A stretch of DNA of 64,000 nt from positions 1 to 64,000 of the forward strand of contig JAHBSJ010000004.1 in assembly GCA_019639155.1 (NCBI GenBank), written 5' to 3'. Below are positions 8,331 to 17,404 of the stretch, in pieces. Source of the stretch: Acidobacteriota bacterium (GTDB lineage Bacteria > Acidobacteriota > Blastocatellia > Pyrinomonadales > Pyrinomonadaceae). The notes under the pieces were generated by a model. That model was not told the DNA's origin, did no database searches, and worked only from the letters and a program-made list of their open reading frames with translations. Each line of letters opens with the position of its first letter. Position 1 is the stretch's first letter. Both the position numbers and the translations under genes were made by a program.

Positions 8331-11300
8331 ATGATCACTCAAACTTTGATTGACGCTACCGACCTAAATGCTTGGTCGAATCGAAACGATTCCTCGGCGT
8401 TTTTGCCGCAGCTCCTAAGAACGCTGATCCTTGGAACCGTCAGCGACGTTATTTCGATCAGTTTTCGCGCCGGGGAGGGCGTCGCGATCGGTGGATGGGA
8501 TGGCCGTCTCGAAGTCGCGGATGGTGATGCTTTTGTCCCGGCTGGACGATCCGTATGGGAGCTTGGAACAGGACGGGAAGTTAAAGCTAAAGCCGACGAC
8601 GACTACGAAAAACGAAAACTGGACCTGCTAGGCTGTATCCCTTCGGAAACGACTTATGTATTTGTTACAACGCGTCGATGGGGAGGCAAAGATGATTGGA
8701 TAAAGCTTCGCAAGGCCGAGAGCTTTTGGAAAGACGTTCGGGCCTATGACGCGGACGACCTGGCGACTTGGCTGGAAACCTCGCCGCACATTCATATTTG
8801 GCTTTCAATAGTTTTAGGGAAGCACCCGGAGGCTGCCATTGACATCGCCCACTACTGGAGCGATTGGAGTCAAGCTACCGACCCGCCTCTAACCCCGGAA
8901 CTGATCGTTGCCGGAAGAGGTGACATTGTCGATCGAATTCACAACTTTCTGCGGAAGCCACCGTCAGCTATGGCACTGCAGTCAGAGTCAAGGGACGAGG
9001 TGCTCGCTTTTTTCGCGGCTGCACTTCACCTTTTGCCGGAAGATGAACGAGAGAGCTACCTTCGGCGTTGTATCGCTGTCGAAAACCTCTCCGCATGGCG
9101 TCATCTGACCGCATCGGCCACTCCTTTGCTTCTCGCGCTCAAGTCCGATGAAAAAGGGAGCGTGAGCAGTGCCCTCGAAAACGGACATCATGTATTGATC
9201 CCCCTTGGCAAAGCCGACGCTGCACACGCTCAAACCGTTCCGATTCCAAGACCGCGTCGCGTGGACATGGAGGCGGAATTGGCGAAGGCCGGTGTCACCC
9301 GGGACGAGGCGGCCGAACTCGCAACTTTAGGAAGGAGGAGTTTTTTGGCGCTGCGGCGAAAGCTATCAATAATTCCGGACATTGCGTGCCCAATGTGGGC
9401 TACACCAAATGAAGCGAGATCCATCCTGCCGATCTTGCTCGCCGGAAAGTGGTTCGACTCGAACTCGCATGACCGTGAGATGCTCGCAAAGCTAGCCGGC
9501 ACATCTTACGAAGAACTTAACCAGGTCCTTTCAAGATGGGCGAACGAACCAGATGCTCCGATCAGGCGCGTCGGTGATACCTGGTTCTTAGTCTCAAAAG
9601 AGGATGCATGGTCATTAATGTCTAAGTTCCTCACCCGGGACGATCTCGACAACTTTGACAGAGTTTTTTCCGAGGTCTTCCATACGACAAATCCGGCGGT
9701 TGACCTTGATGCGGATACTCGCTGGCAGGCCAGTATTCTCGGCAAGGTCATGCCTTATTCAAATTACTTGCGCGAAGGTATGGCGGAGACGCTTGCGATC
9801 ATGGCGGCCCGAAGTGCAACGACTCAGTGGCTCGGTCCGCATACCGGCCAAGAAAGGGCTGACGGAACCCTTTGGAAGTTGTTCGATGCGGCGAACAAGG
9901 ATTGGAAGCTTTGGCCGTCCTTTTCCTACCAGCTCCCGCTGATGGCTGAGGCCAGTCCTGAGAGATTTCTCGAAGCGATCGATGCAGGCCTACGAGGCGA
10001 CGATCCTCCGGTGATGCATCTATTTTCTGAGGGAAAGGATGGATTTCTCGGCGGAAGCTCATATCATGCAAGCCTGCTCTGGGCACTTGAAATGCTGGCG
10101 TGGCACCCGAACTATCTGAGCCAATCTGCATTGCTGCTCGCGAAACTCTCCAGGCTTGATCCAGGCGGCAACCTCGGTAATCGCCCGCCTGCAACTTTGA
10201 GAGGTATCTTTTTAGGTTGGTATCCCCAAACGACCGCCTCACTGGACAAGCGATTGCAGGCGATCGATGTTCTTCGCCGTCACGAACCTGACGCTGCTTG
10301 GAACCTAATGGTTTCTCTGTTGCCGCAAATGCATAGTGTTGGTCATCCTTCGTCAAAGCCAAGGTGGAGGGAGTGGAATATTCCATCGGAGCCGGCTGCC
10401 AGCTACGCGGAAATTTGGAAATTAACGGAGGTCCTTGTGGACCGCATGCTTGCTGATGTAGGTGCGTCGGCGGAAAAATGGAGCTCTCTGTTGGGTTCGC
10501 TTGGCCAGCTACCAAAGCCTCAGCACGAGGCTATTGTGGAGACTCTCAAGAAGCTAAAGGTCGAAAGTTTCTCTTCCGACGCAAAGATACAGATCTGGAC
10601 CACATTGAGGGAAGTGATCGCCAGGCACCGGGAATTTTCAGACGCGGACTGGGCAATGCCTAGAGAAACGACCGATGAGCTGGAGAAGATCTACGAAAAG
10701 TTCAGTCCTAGCGACGAGGTCTCCCTTTATTCATGGTTGTTCCAATACCGCGTTGAGCTGCTCAAGCCGCCCGCGGATTGGGAGAACTGGCAGGAGCGTG
10801 AGGAAATTGTCAAAGGCTATCGAATAGATGCCTTAACCAAGATCTATGGGGCTGGAGGTGTCGACGACCTATTGAGCTTTGCAGAAAGTCTCGATGAACC
10901 GCAACATGCAGGCTTCTTGGTCGGACAGCTCAACTTGCTTGGCACCGGTGACACCGACGCAATCCTGGATGGGTATTTGGACTCTGAAATCATTCCTAGA
11001 AACCGATTCGCGTTAGGGCTCGTGTTCGGTCTCTTTCAATCACAGGGGTGGGACTGGGCGACGAAGAAATTCGAGGATCGCGTATCGGACTGGAGCGTCA
11101 ATCAGAGATCGAATTTTATAGCATCGCTGTCTTTCGAAGCCCGCGCTTGGGACCTGCTCGAATCGATCAATGACATTGAGACCGAGCGGGAATACTGGTC
11201 ACGCATAATTCCCGGATACAACAAATCGGATGACTCTGAACGACCTGTACGCAAGCTCATTGAATACAAACGCCCACAGTTTGCCGTGGATTTCCTTGCA

Positions 11301-12128
11301 CGTCGAACCTACGACAATGAAACGGTCGTGCCCCCGGCACTAGCGTTAGATGTTCTGGAGGCTTTGATAACCGTGACAGCCGAATCACAGATTTCCTGGA
11401 ACGACATTGGACATGACGTGACCCGACTGATGAAGGCCGTTAGGTCTTCGGATGAACTGGACGAAAATCGCATCGCTCAACTCGAATTCCTGATCTTCCC
11501 GTTACTCGAAAACTATGGCGATGGACCCAAACTTCTGCATCAGCATCTAGCGCGTGATCCGGCCTTCTTTGCCGAGCTGATAAGAATGGTCTTTAGGTCT
11601 GAAAAAAATGACCCGGATGAGCCAAAATTATCAGAGGCACATGCGACCACAGCTTATAAGCTTTTATCCTCATTCCGTACTTGTCCCGGACAGAACGAGG
11701 ACGGGACGCTTGATAGGGATGTTCTTCGAGGATGGGTCACACAGTCTCGCATTCTTAACGAAGAAGCCGGACGCGGCACAATAGCCGACCAACAGATCGG
11801 GCAAGTATTGGCCGAGTCTCCATTTGGTACAGACGGTGTGCATCCGCACGAGTATGTTAGGGAGCTAATAGATGAGCTGGCGAACGTCGAGATCGAGCGA
11901 GGCTACGAGGTGCGGGTGTTTAACAATCGCGGGGTAACTATGCGCAACCCGACTGATGGTGGGGGGCTTGAGAGGGCACTTGTTGAAAGATACAGCGGGG
12001 ACGCTGAGAAGATCGGTGACGCCTTCCCGAGGACAGCGGCCATGTTGCGAAGACTCGCTGATAATTACGATCGACATGCACGACGAGAGGACGCGAGCGC
12101 GGAGCTGACGGAAGATTTCTGGCGCTAG
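8331..12128 (+). CDS. Large protein with nuclease-like N-terminus and degenerate NTPase-like region
   Basis: The gene begins 22 bases after the fusion gene, behind AGGGGGA, so it is very likely cotranscribed. Residues ~20-150 resemble restriction-endonuclease-fold proteins: D57 in GGWDG, E77 in VWELGTG and lysines K85/K87 near ADDDYEKR could form a PD-(D/E)xK-type site, though the exact E-x-K spacing is not seen. Residues ~190-300 look like a STAND/NACHT-type ATPase region in layout, but no clear Walker A GKS/GKT motif is present, so it may be degenerate. The remaining ~900 residues are helical and repeat-like, as in sensor solenoids. I do not recognise a named family. By position it is either the sensor or a second effector of the same system. 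Confidence 0.6.
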   Translation: MITQTLIDATDLNAWSNRNDSSAFLPQLLRTLILGTVSDVISISFRAGEGVAIGGWDGRLEVADGDAFVPAGRSVWELGTGREVKAKADDDYEKRKLDLLGCIPSETTYVFVTTRRWGGKDDWIKLRKAESFWKDVRAYDADDLATWLETSPHIHIWLSIVLGKHPEAAIDIAHYWSDWSQATDPPLTPELIVAGRGDIVDRIHNFLRKPPSAMALQSESRDEVLAFFAAALHLLPEDERESYLRRCIAVENLSAWRHLTASATPLLLALKSDEKGSVSSALENGHHVLIPLGKADAAHAQTVPIPRPRRVDMEAELAKAGVTRDEAAELATLGRRSFLALRRKLSIIPDIACPMWATPNEARSILPILLAGKWFDSNSHDREMLAKLAGTSYEELNQVLSRWANEPDAPIRRVGDTWFLVSKEDAWSLMSKFLTRDDLDNFDRVFSEVFHTTNPAVDLDADTRWQASILGKVMPYSNYLREGMAETLAIMAARSATTQWLGPHTGQERADGTLWKLFDAANKDWKLWPSFSYQLPLMAEASPERFLEAIDAGLRGDDPPVMHLFSEGKDGFLGGSSYHASLLWALEMLAWHPNYLSQSALLLAKLSRLDPGGNLGNRPPATLRGIFLGWYPQTTASLDKRLQAIDVLRRHEPDAAWNLMVSLLPQMHSVGHPSSKPRWREWNIPSEPAASYAEIWKLTEVLVDRMLADVGASAEKWSSLLGSLGQLPKPQHEAIVETLKKLKVESFSSDAKIQIWTTLREVIARHREFSDADWAMPRETTDELEKIYEKFSPSDEVSLYSWLFQYRVELLKPPADWENWQEREEIVKGYRIDALTKIYGAGGVDDLLSFAESLDEPQHAGFLVGQLNLLGTGDTDAILDGYLDSEIIPRNRFALGLVFGLFQSQGWDWATKKFEDRVSDWSVNQRSNFIASLSFEARAWDLLESINDIETEREYWSRIIPGYNKSDDSERPVRKLIEYKRPQFAVDFLARRTYDNETVVPPALALDVLEALITVTAESQISWNDIGHDVTRLMKAVRSSDELDENRIAQLEFLIFPLLENYGDGPKLLHQHLARDPAFFAELIRMVFRSEKNDPDEPKLSEAHATTAYKLLSSFRTCPGQNEDGTLDRDVLRGWVTQSRILNEEAGRGTIADQQIGQVLAESPFGTDGVHPHEYVRELIDELANVEIERGYEVRVFNNRGVTMRNPTDGGGLERALVERYSGDAEKIGDAFPRTAAMLRRLADNYDRHARREDASAELTEDFWR

Positions 12129-12149
12129 ATCATCGGGTAACCGTCGTTC

Positions 12150-12177
12150 CGCGAAAACGGGGCTTTCCTCTTTCGCG
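12150..12177. repeat. Inverted repeat after the defence cluster, possible weak terminator
   Basis: CGCGAAA and TTTCGCG are perfect inverted arms around a 14-base loop, just past the stop at 12128. No T-run follows on either strand, so termination is only possible. I see nothing else in the roughly 190-base gap before the integrase gene. Confidence 0.35.
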
Positions 12178-12320
12178 TTAGAAAGACTTGGGTTTGAATC
12201 TGCCCGCTCCCGCTAAGGTTCACAATATTGAAATTTTCGTGATTAAAGTCCAGAGGGTATAACGAAGGTTCGATATTCCTCGTCAATTTCGCTTTTTATA
12301 GGTCGAGTCATTGCCTCTCA

Positions 12321-13388
12321 TTACCCTTCATCAAGTCGTTTTACGGCCTCTAGCATTAGATCCGCGTCGGTTTCGGCGTATATGTTCGTGATACTCATGT
12401 CAGAATGAGCGAAAAGATTCTGTACGATTAAAGGATTTGTGTTTCTTCGGATAAGTTCGCTGGCGAAATAGGTTCTTAGGTCGTGAAAATGATAGTTTTC
12501 TTCCCGAGTTCCGTCCGGCTTGTTGATTTTTGCGCGAATCAGGACTGGGTGCCATCGTTTTCGGAAATCGACAATTGGAAATGGCAACTGCTTATCGACA
12601 ATCAAATCCTTAAGTACCGAAGTCGCGGTTGCGTTTATTGGTACGGATCTTGGAGGGCGGCCTTTCGAACCAATCACCCAAACTCGCTGATTCTCAAAGT
12701 CGATCACACTTTCGTCCAGTGCCAATAGTTGGCCACGACGCAGCGGTGTGTTAACGGCCAACTGGACAAGCCTATAAAGCAACTGGTCCGATTCGAGCTC
12801 CTTCCAGAGAGCTTCTTTTTGCTCGGCTGTGAGCAGTCTTTTTCGAGGTGGTGGTTCTGGAAGTGCTTTCACATACTGCATCGGATTGCGCTCAAGTAGA
12901 TCCTCCTCGCAAGCGAGACTAAAGATCTTCGATAGAGTCGACATGATCCTGTTTATCGACGACGGCGAAATGGCGCTCTTCTTTTTCCGCTGGTTTTTCC
13001 CATATTGCAACTTCGATCTACAGTCACGGCAGTCTTGTGGGGTGATGGAATGCAGTGGTTGATCCTTGAGGTGCTTCAAAAGGAGTTTTATATAGAGATT
13101 TTTTGCCCCTTTATTTACATTATTCTGCTCAACATACTTTCGATACGTCGTCTCAACAAATTGACCGAAAGTAATGGTCGTATCCGTGATCCCAAACGCT
13201 CGGTCAAAAAGCTGCTTCACCAGTTGTCGTTCGGCGAGTTCAGCTTCTTCCTTGGTGCGGGCTGTCGGAATAACCTGATGAATGGTCTTATGTCCTTTGA
13301 CCCGTCTGTAAACCCACCAACGAGCTGCCGCATACGCCGGATGCTTAGCGTTTATCCGCTTACCGTTATATTTCTTAAAAACTGACAT
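12321..13388 (-). CDS. Tyrosine recombinase (phage-type integrase)
   Basis: The 355-residue protein has an N-terminal arm and core-binding region, then a catalytic domain with the tyrosine recombinase residues: Arg in TPLRRGQ, Lys in GSKGRPPRS, the H-x-x-R pair in FHDLRTYFA, His in LFAHSDMS and the nucleophile Tyr in NIYAETD. Length and order are normal for an integrase of a mobile island. It follows the excisionase-like gene by four bases and reads away from tRNA-Pro. This is the classical layout of an element integrated at a tRNA 3' end, and the probable source of the defence cluster to its left. Confidence 0.93.
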   Translation of the reverse strand: MSVFKKYNGKRINAKHPAYAAARWWVYRRVKGHKTIHQVIPTARTKEEAELAERQLVKQLFDRAFGITDTTITFGQFVETTYRKYVEQNNVNKGAKNLYIKLLLKHLKDQPLHSITPQDCRDCRSKLQYGKNQRKKKSAISPSSINRIMSTLSKIFSLACEEDLLERNPMQYVKALPEPPPRKRLLTAEQKEALWKELESDQLLYRLVQLAVNTPLRRGQLLALDESVIDFENQRVWVIGSKGRPPRSVPINATATSVLKDLIVDKQLPFPIVDFRKRWHPVLIRAKINKPDGTREENYHFHDLRTYFASELIRRNTNPLIVQNLFAHSDMSITNIYAETDADLMLEAVKRLDEG

Positions 13389-13392
13389 ACGC

Positions 13393-13647
13393 TTAGTAGT
13401 TCGCTAACCAGGCATCCACCTCAGTTCTGTTAAAAGTTGGCCGGCCCACCCCGTGAAATGGAAGGCCATTTTTCCTCATCCATCGATTGATCGTTGCTCC
13501 CGATTTCTTCAAATACTTCGCAACTTCGGACTTCGTCATGATCTGCGGCGGCTGAGATGAATGTATAGCTTTTTCGATGGCCCCCGCGACGGAGGTGTCG
13601 ATCAAGCGAATCAGCTCTTCTTTTTCTATCGTGATAATTTCAACCAT
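13393..13647 (-). CDS. Excisionase-like helix-turn-helix protein
   Basis: An 84-residue protein with a C-terminal MerR/Xis-type HTH (residues ~38-82): TKSEVAKYLKKSGATINRWM followed by a wing with VGRPTFNRTEVDAWL. The short N-terminal part is a possible dimerisation helix. It starts 255 bases before the integrase gene and ends four bases from it, so the two are probably one transcript. Small HTH proteins in this position usually direct excision or regulate the integrase; which of these applies here cannot be told. Confidence 0.75.
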   Translation of the reverse strand: MVEIITIEKEELIRLIDTSVAGAIEKAIHSSQPPQIMTKSEVAKYLKKSGATINRWMRKNGLPFHGVGRPTFNRTEVDAWLANY

Positions 13648-13873
13648 TTCCTGAACCTCCGACCACCAGTTGGCAAAAAATGTGCCTCACCGAAAAGCTA
13701 TTAAAATAGGCGGTATCGAACCCAAAAGTCGCGAAAACGCGCCATTCGACGCAGTTTTGCACCACACAAAGGATGTTTATAAACCAGCCTGATCAAGAGT
13801 GATGATTTTTGAGAGTTTTGAGCGGAAAAAGGATGACAAAAAGAATACTGCAACCAACCTGCAACCAAGTCAC

Positions 13874-13913
13874 AAAAATGGAGCCTCCAGCAATCGCTGA
13901 AAGCCCCATTTTT
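13874..13913 (-). terminator. Intrinsic terminator after tRNA-Pro
   Basis: AAAAATGGAGC (13874-13884) and GCCCCATTTTT (13903-13913) are inverted arms with one mismatch. On the minus strand the hairpin ends in a T-run, a few bases past the tRNA 3' end. It may also work on the plus strand. Confidence 0.7.
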
Positions 13914-13915
13914 AT

Positions 13916-13992
13916 TGGTCGGGACGGCGAGATTTGAACTCACGACCTCTCGCACCCCAAGCGAACGCGCTACCAGACTGCGCTACGTCCCG
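13916..13992 (-). tRNA. tRNA-Pro (anticodon GGG), CCA encoded
   Basis: The minus strand folds as a full cloverleaf: acceptor arms CGGGACG and CGTCCCG, discriminator A, encoded CCA, T-loop TTCAAAT and anticodon loop TTGGGGT giving GGG for proline. The 3' end points toward the integrase, which marks this gene as the likely integration site of the island on its left. Confidence 0.95.
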
Positions 13993-14043
13993 AAATACAG
14001 TTTTCAGGTTAAGTTGGCAACAGGCTTTTGTCAAACCTTAGGC

Positions 14044-14529
14044 TCATTGGGCATCGATCGAAAGCGGGTCCCGGTTCAACATTTCTTTGAGTTCATACAG
14101 ATGGCTCGATATCGTCTGCAAGGCTTTGACCTGTTTCTCGTCCAAGCCGCCGGATGCTGACGAGGCAGAAGCAAATTCCGCAGGGAGCGAATCGAACAGC
14201 GTCGGTGCCTCGCTATCATGCAATGAACTGACTGCAGAAGCCGCCTCCTGCATTTTAGGACGGTTCGCCTCACGCTGATCCGAGATCAATTTCTTTCGGG
14301 CTCCCGCGATAGTGAACATATCGTCATAAAGAAGTTGTTTTATCCGAAGAGCCGTTTCAACATCCTTTTTACGATAGCTCCGCTGACCGGACTTGTTCTT
14401 TTGCGGCGACAGCATTGAGAATTCTGTTTCCCAGTAACGAAGGACGTGCGCCTGGACACCAACTAGGTCACAGACCTCGCCGATCTTGAAAAACAGCTTG
14501 TCCGGAATTTCCACAGGTTCATTTTTCAT
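14044..14529 (-). CDS. MerR-family transcriptional regulator
   Basis: Residues ~12-80 form a MerR winged helix ([24 protein letters not shown], then [21 protein letters not shown]). The rest is a short Ser/Ala-rich linker and a C-terminal helix that may dimerise. There are no cysteines of the metal-sensing MerR types, so it belongs to the ligand-unknown group common as a single core gene. It is divergent from thiL with 82 bases between the starts. Confidence 0.85.
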   Translation of the reverse strand: MKNEPVEIPDKLFFKIGEVCDLVGVQAHVLRYWETEFSMLSPQKNKSGQRSYRKKDVETALRIKQLLYDDMFTIAGARKKLISDQREANRPKMQEAASAVSSLHDSEAPTLFDSLPAEFASASSASGGLDEKQVKALQTISSHLYELKEMLNRDPLSIDAQ

Positions 14530-14611
14530 AAAGGTCGAACGTGTTAAAGTTTAATCTTAAGATGAGTCGTTATTTTATGCATATACGACACTTGTGTCAA
14601 TTGAATTACAC

Positions 14612-15577
14612 ATGAACAGCGAATCGGACTTCATACTGGACATCAAGTCAAAGTATTCCCTTAACTTTGTCGGCGACGACTGTGCAGTGATACCTAAGAA
14701 TTCCGAAACTGACATGGTCATCACCGCAGATATGTTGGTCGAGGACGTAGATTTCCGGCTGGAATGGACCGATCCGTTCCTTTTAGGCCGGAAAGCCCTT
14801 AGCGTTTCGCTTTCGGATATTGCGGCAATGGGAGCAACGCCAACATGGGCGATGTTGTCGATCGCGGTTACGGAAAGCCTATGGGAGAGCGGTTTTCTTA
14901 AAGTATTTTATGAAGGCTGGCATTCGAGGGTCCATGAATACGGTGTAACGCTAATAGGCGGCGATATATCACGCTCTCCTGACAAACTGGTGATCGACTC
15001 TATCGTCAGCGGCGATGTCCCTTCCGGAAATGCATTGCTGCGAAGCGGAGCTCGTCCCGGCGATCTGATCTATGTTTCGGGGGCTTTGGGAGGAGCGGCC
15101 GGAGGCTTACGGTTACTGGAAAACGGCAGGAGATCTGAGTCAAATGCCGCGACTTCCGAAAGCAAACTTATAAAACATCAACTCGATCCGACACCTCAAG
15201 TACATCTTGGTAACTATCTGCAGAAACATAACTTAGCAAACTCGGCGATTGATATAAGTGATGGATTTTCCACAGCTCTTTTCCACATTTGTGAAAAAAG
15301 TTCCGTTGGGTGTGTAGTGGACGCAAACTCGCTTCCGATCGATCCGGATCTAATGGAGAGCTTTACGCTTGAAGAAGCTTTAGACTTGGCGATGAACGGC
15401 GGCGAGGATTTTCAGCTTCTTTTCACTGTTCCACGCGAAAAGGAAGACCTGCTAGACCTGCTAGACACGCAAAACTTAACTAAGGTGGGCGTGATCGCTC
15501 ATCCGGAGGATGGAATCAAGCTACTCAACGAAGGCAGATCAGTTGACATGATTCCGAAGGGCTTTGCACATTTTTAG
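14612..15577 (+). CDS. thiL: Thiamine-monophosphate kinase
   Basis: ThiL phosphorylates thiamine monophosphate to the diphosphate cofactor with ATP. The PurM/ThiL fold is clear from GDDCAVIP at the N-terminus, ITADMLVEDVDF, the KALSVSLSDIAAMGATP segment and the Mg/ATP-binding DISDGF motif toward the middle, with NGGEDFQLLF near the end. I prefer the ATG at 14612 because it gives a family-typical N-terminus; a GTG at 14594 would add six residues. Neither has a good ribosome-binding site. The stop overlaps the convergent gene at 15574 by four bases. Confidence 0.92.
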   Translation: MNSESDFILDIKSKYSLNFVGDDCAVIPKNSETDMVITADMLVEDVDFRLEWTDPFLLGRKALSVSLSDIAAMGATPTWAMLSIAVTESLWESGFLKVFYEGWHSRVHEYGVTLIGGDISRSPDKLVIDSIVSGDVPSGNALLRSGARPGDLIYVSGALGGAAGGLRLLENGRRSESNAATSESKLIKHQLDPTPQVHLGNYLQKHNLANSAIDISDGFSTALFHICEKSSVGCVVDANSLPIDPDLMESFTLEEALDLAMNGGEDFQLLFTVPREKEDLLDLLDTQNLTKVGVIAHPEDGIKLLNEGRSVDMIPKGFAHF

Positions 15578-16152
15578 ATCTTCTCTTGCTCGGTCCGCCA
15601 AGCTTTCTCAGCTTTTTTCTGAATAGCCGGCAAGAGCAGCAGCCTTATTGCGATGATCCCGAACCTGGCCCACCTCCAATACTTGCGGAATTTGCGCAGT
15701 GCGGACTCGTCCGTTGCTACTGCCCGCACTTCATGTACGAATAATGTGCGATCGGGCAAAAGCGATTCTGCCTCCAGCGTCCAGGCGATCTTTACCTGAT
15801 CAGGTTCATCGAATGCGAAAAAGCCTTCACTCGGAATTGGCGTAAAGACCACGTCTCCTGTCCACGGCTGACAATAGGCTCCGCAGACGATCCGGCGTTC
15901 GGGCACTTCATCCAGCAGTCCCCAGCCCATCTCAAGCGACTCCTGAAAGAGCCCAACCGGACGGCGCGGCGGATCGGGAGTTCCTCGCAAAACGAATTTC
16001 CTTACTTTTATTATCAGCCGAATAAGGCGGATCGACTGCAGATCGAATTCCATCGCCGTTCGCAGAACGATATCTGCGGGAGCGAACACTTCCCTTTCGA
16101 ATCTTTCACGAACATCGAACTGCGGCATGAACCGATCAATCGGCGATCTCAT
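15574..16152 (-). CDS. Conserved hypothetical, SRPBCC/DUF2867-like
   Basis: A 192-residue soluble protein. The pattern of VFAPADIVLRTAMEFDL, a central GPW/QPW-like turn, FTPIPSEGFFAFDEPDQVKIAWTLEAESL and the FVHEVRAVATDESALRKFRKYW segment looks like a START/SRPBCC-type lipid or ligand cavity (DUF2867-like). A hydrophobic C-terminal helix followed by Lys-rich residues could touch the membrane. The assignment is tentative and no catalytic motif is visible. Confidence 0.5.
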   Translation of the reverse strand: MRSPIDRFMPQFDVRERFEREVFAPADIVLRTAMEFDLQSIRLIRLIIKVRKFVLRGTPDPPRRPVGLFQESLEMGWGLLDEVPERRIVCGAYCQPWTGDVVFTPIPSEGFFAFDEPDQVKIAWTLEAESLLPDRTLFVHEVRAVATDESALRKFRKYWRWARFGIIAIRLLLLPAIQKKAEKAWRTEQEKI

Positions 16153-16320
16153 GCGGACAATTTATCACACTCCCTAGTGCAAATGTGCCGATCGTCTTCT
16201 GTAACGCGAACGCCCGCGACGAAATATAGTCTTAGATCTTTCTTAAGCAACAAAATATTGTGCTTTACAGAATCGCGGAATTACTGTTAAATAACTGCAA
16301 TAGGAGGTTTTGCCGGAGAG

Positions 16321-16878
16321 TTGCTTACAAGCAGGGTACTATTACTGAATTTCTCATACGAGCCGCTCGGCACCGTCGGTGTCTCGAGGGCGGTGTGTCT
16401 GTGGTTTCGCGGAGCGATCTTTGTTGAAGAGAACGACGGCGACAACGTCCTGCGTTCGCCTTCGACGACCTTTCCCGTGCCGTCGGTGATCAGGCTGCGG
16501 CATTACATACACGTACGCCGCAACAACCGCGAGACGACGATGAAGCGTGCGCGCATCTATATTCGCGACCGCTACCGATGTCAGTATTGCGGGGAGCATA
16601 AACACGCGAAAGACCTCACGCTTGACCATATTTTTCCGCGTGCGCAGGGCGGCGAGAGCACTCCGCAGAATTTGGTGACAGCGTGCGTGAAATGCAATCA
16701 GCGCAAGGGCAACCGCACGCCGGAGCAGGCGAGAATGCCGCTCCTGACAAGCCAAAAACTGCTGCGGTTGGGGCTCGACCACGTTTTGCTGTGTCATTAC
16801 GCGGAAAACCGGCCCGAGTGGCGTAAATATCTGTTCATGGACGACGTTGACGATGAAGCAAAGGTGATGGCAGCGTAA
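16321..16878 (+). CDS. HNH endonuclease family protein
   Basis: The only in-frame start is TTG at 16321, following AGGAGG (16302-16307) and a stop codon upstream. The N-terminal RVLLLNFSYEPLG is a hallmark of a widespread HNH family. The zinc and catalytic residues are CQYCG near residue 82, LDHIFPRAQGG near 100 and the second zinc pair in CVKCNQRKGNRT. Members are metal-dependent nucleases of poorly known role. An intrinsic terminator follows directly. Confidence 0.85.
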   Translation: MLTSRVLLLNFSYEPLGTVGVSRAVCLWFRGAIFVEENDGDNVLRSPSTTFPVPSVIRLRHYIHVRRNNRETTMKRARIYIRDRYRCQYCGEHKHAKDLTLDHIFPRAQGGESTPQNLVTACVKCNQRKGNRTPEQARMPLLTSQKLLRLGLDHVLLCHYAENRPEWRKYLFMDDVDDEAKVMAA

Positions 16879-16905
16879 CGGAAACGTCGAAAATGCGAGA
16901 TAATG

Positions 16906-16937
16906 ACGGCCGCGGGATACAAACCGCGGCCGTTTTT
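16906..16937 (+). terminator. Intrinsic terminator after the HNH gene
   Basis: Perfect 10-base arms ACGGCCGCGG and CCGCGGCCGT around an eight-base loop, then a T-run. It lies between the HNH gene and the next one, which means an ATG at 16903 cannot be the start of the following gene. Confidence 0.9.
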
Positions 16938-16953
16938 ATGTGGTGAAGAGAGA

Positions 16954-17391
16954 ATGAGATTTAAGACGGAAGACGAAATTTACAAGGTTTTGCGGGCGTT
17001 CGAGGGCGCGACGATCGCGCGTGAGGACTGGAAACATGCCGAACACCTCGCGGTTGCGTTGGTTTACGTTACGGAACTCGGCGAAGCGGCGGCGCTCGAG
17101 AAGATGCGTTCGGGCATATTTAATTTGCTGGAACACGGCTTCGGGCTCGATCTGACGAAAGAAATGCCGTATCACGAGACGCTGACGGTGTTTTGGATCA
17201 GGGTGGTGGCGGAGTTCAACGCCGCAAATGACGGTGTTTCGCTGCTCGAAAAGGCGAACGAGCTGATCGAAACGCACGACAAGGACCTTCCGTTGAGGTT
17301 TTACAGCCGCGAATTATTGTTTTCGGACGCCGCGAGGGCGGAATTTCTGCCTCCGGACGGCAAAAACCAGCTAAAATGGCGTGTTGAATAG
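16954..17391 (+). CDS. Conserved hypothetical with paired histidine motifs
   Basis: ATG at 16954 follows GAAGAGAGA; a longer frame from 16903 would cross the terminator and is rejected. The ~145-residue helical protein has a WKHAEHLAVALVYV segment and a YHETLTVFWIRVV segment, whose conserved His residues recall small uncharacterised proteins seen in many bacteria. The function is unknown. Its stop lies 14 bases before the minisatellite. Confidence 0.65.
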   Translation: MRFKTEDEIYKVLRAFEGATIAREDWKHAEHLAVALVYVTELGEAAALEKMRSGIFNLLEHGFGLDLTKEMPYHETLTVFWIRVVAEFNAANDGVSLLEKANELIETHDKDLPLRFYSRELLFSDAARAEFLPPDGKNQLKWRVE

Positions 17392-17404
17392 GTTTTTTAG
17401 CTCT

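Noticed and set aside
12185..12225. tRNA 3'-end remnant that might mark the second attachment site
   Set aside because: It has a TTTGAATC-like stretch but does not fold as a T-arm and does not match tRNA-Pro.
13701..13955. 84-codon frame overlapping tRNA-Pro
   Set aside because: It runs into the tRNA and the terminator and has no supporting start.
16903..16953. Upstream ATG as start of the hypothetical gene
   Set aside because: It would be inside a strong intrinsic terminator, and an ATG with a better ribosome-binding site is at 16954.
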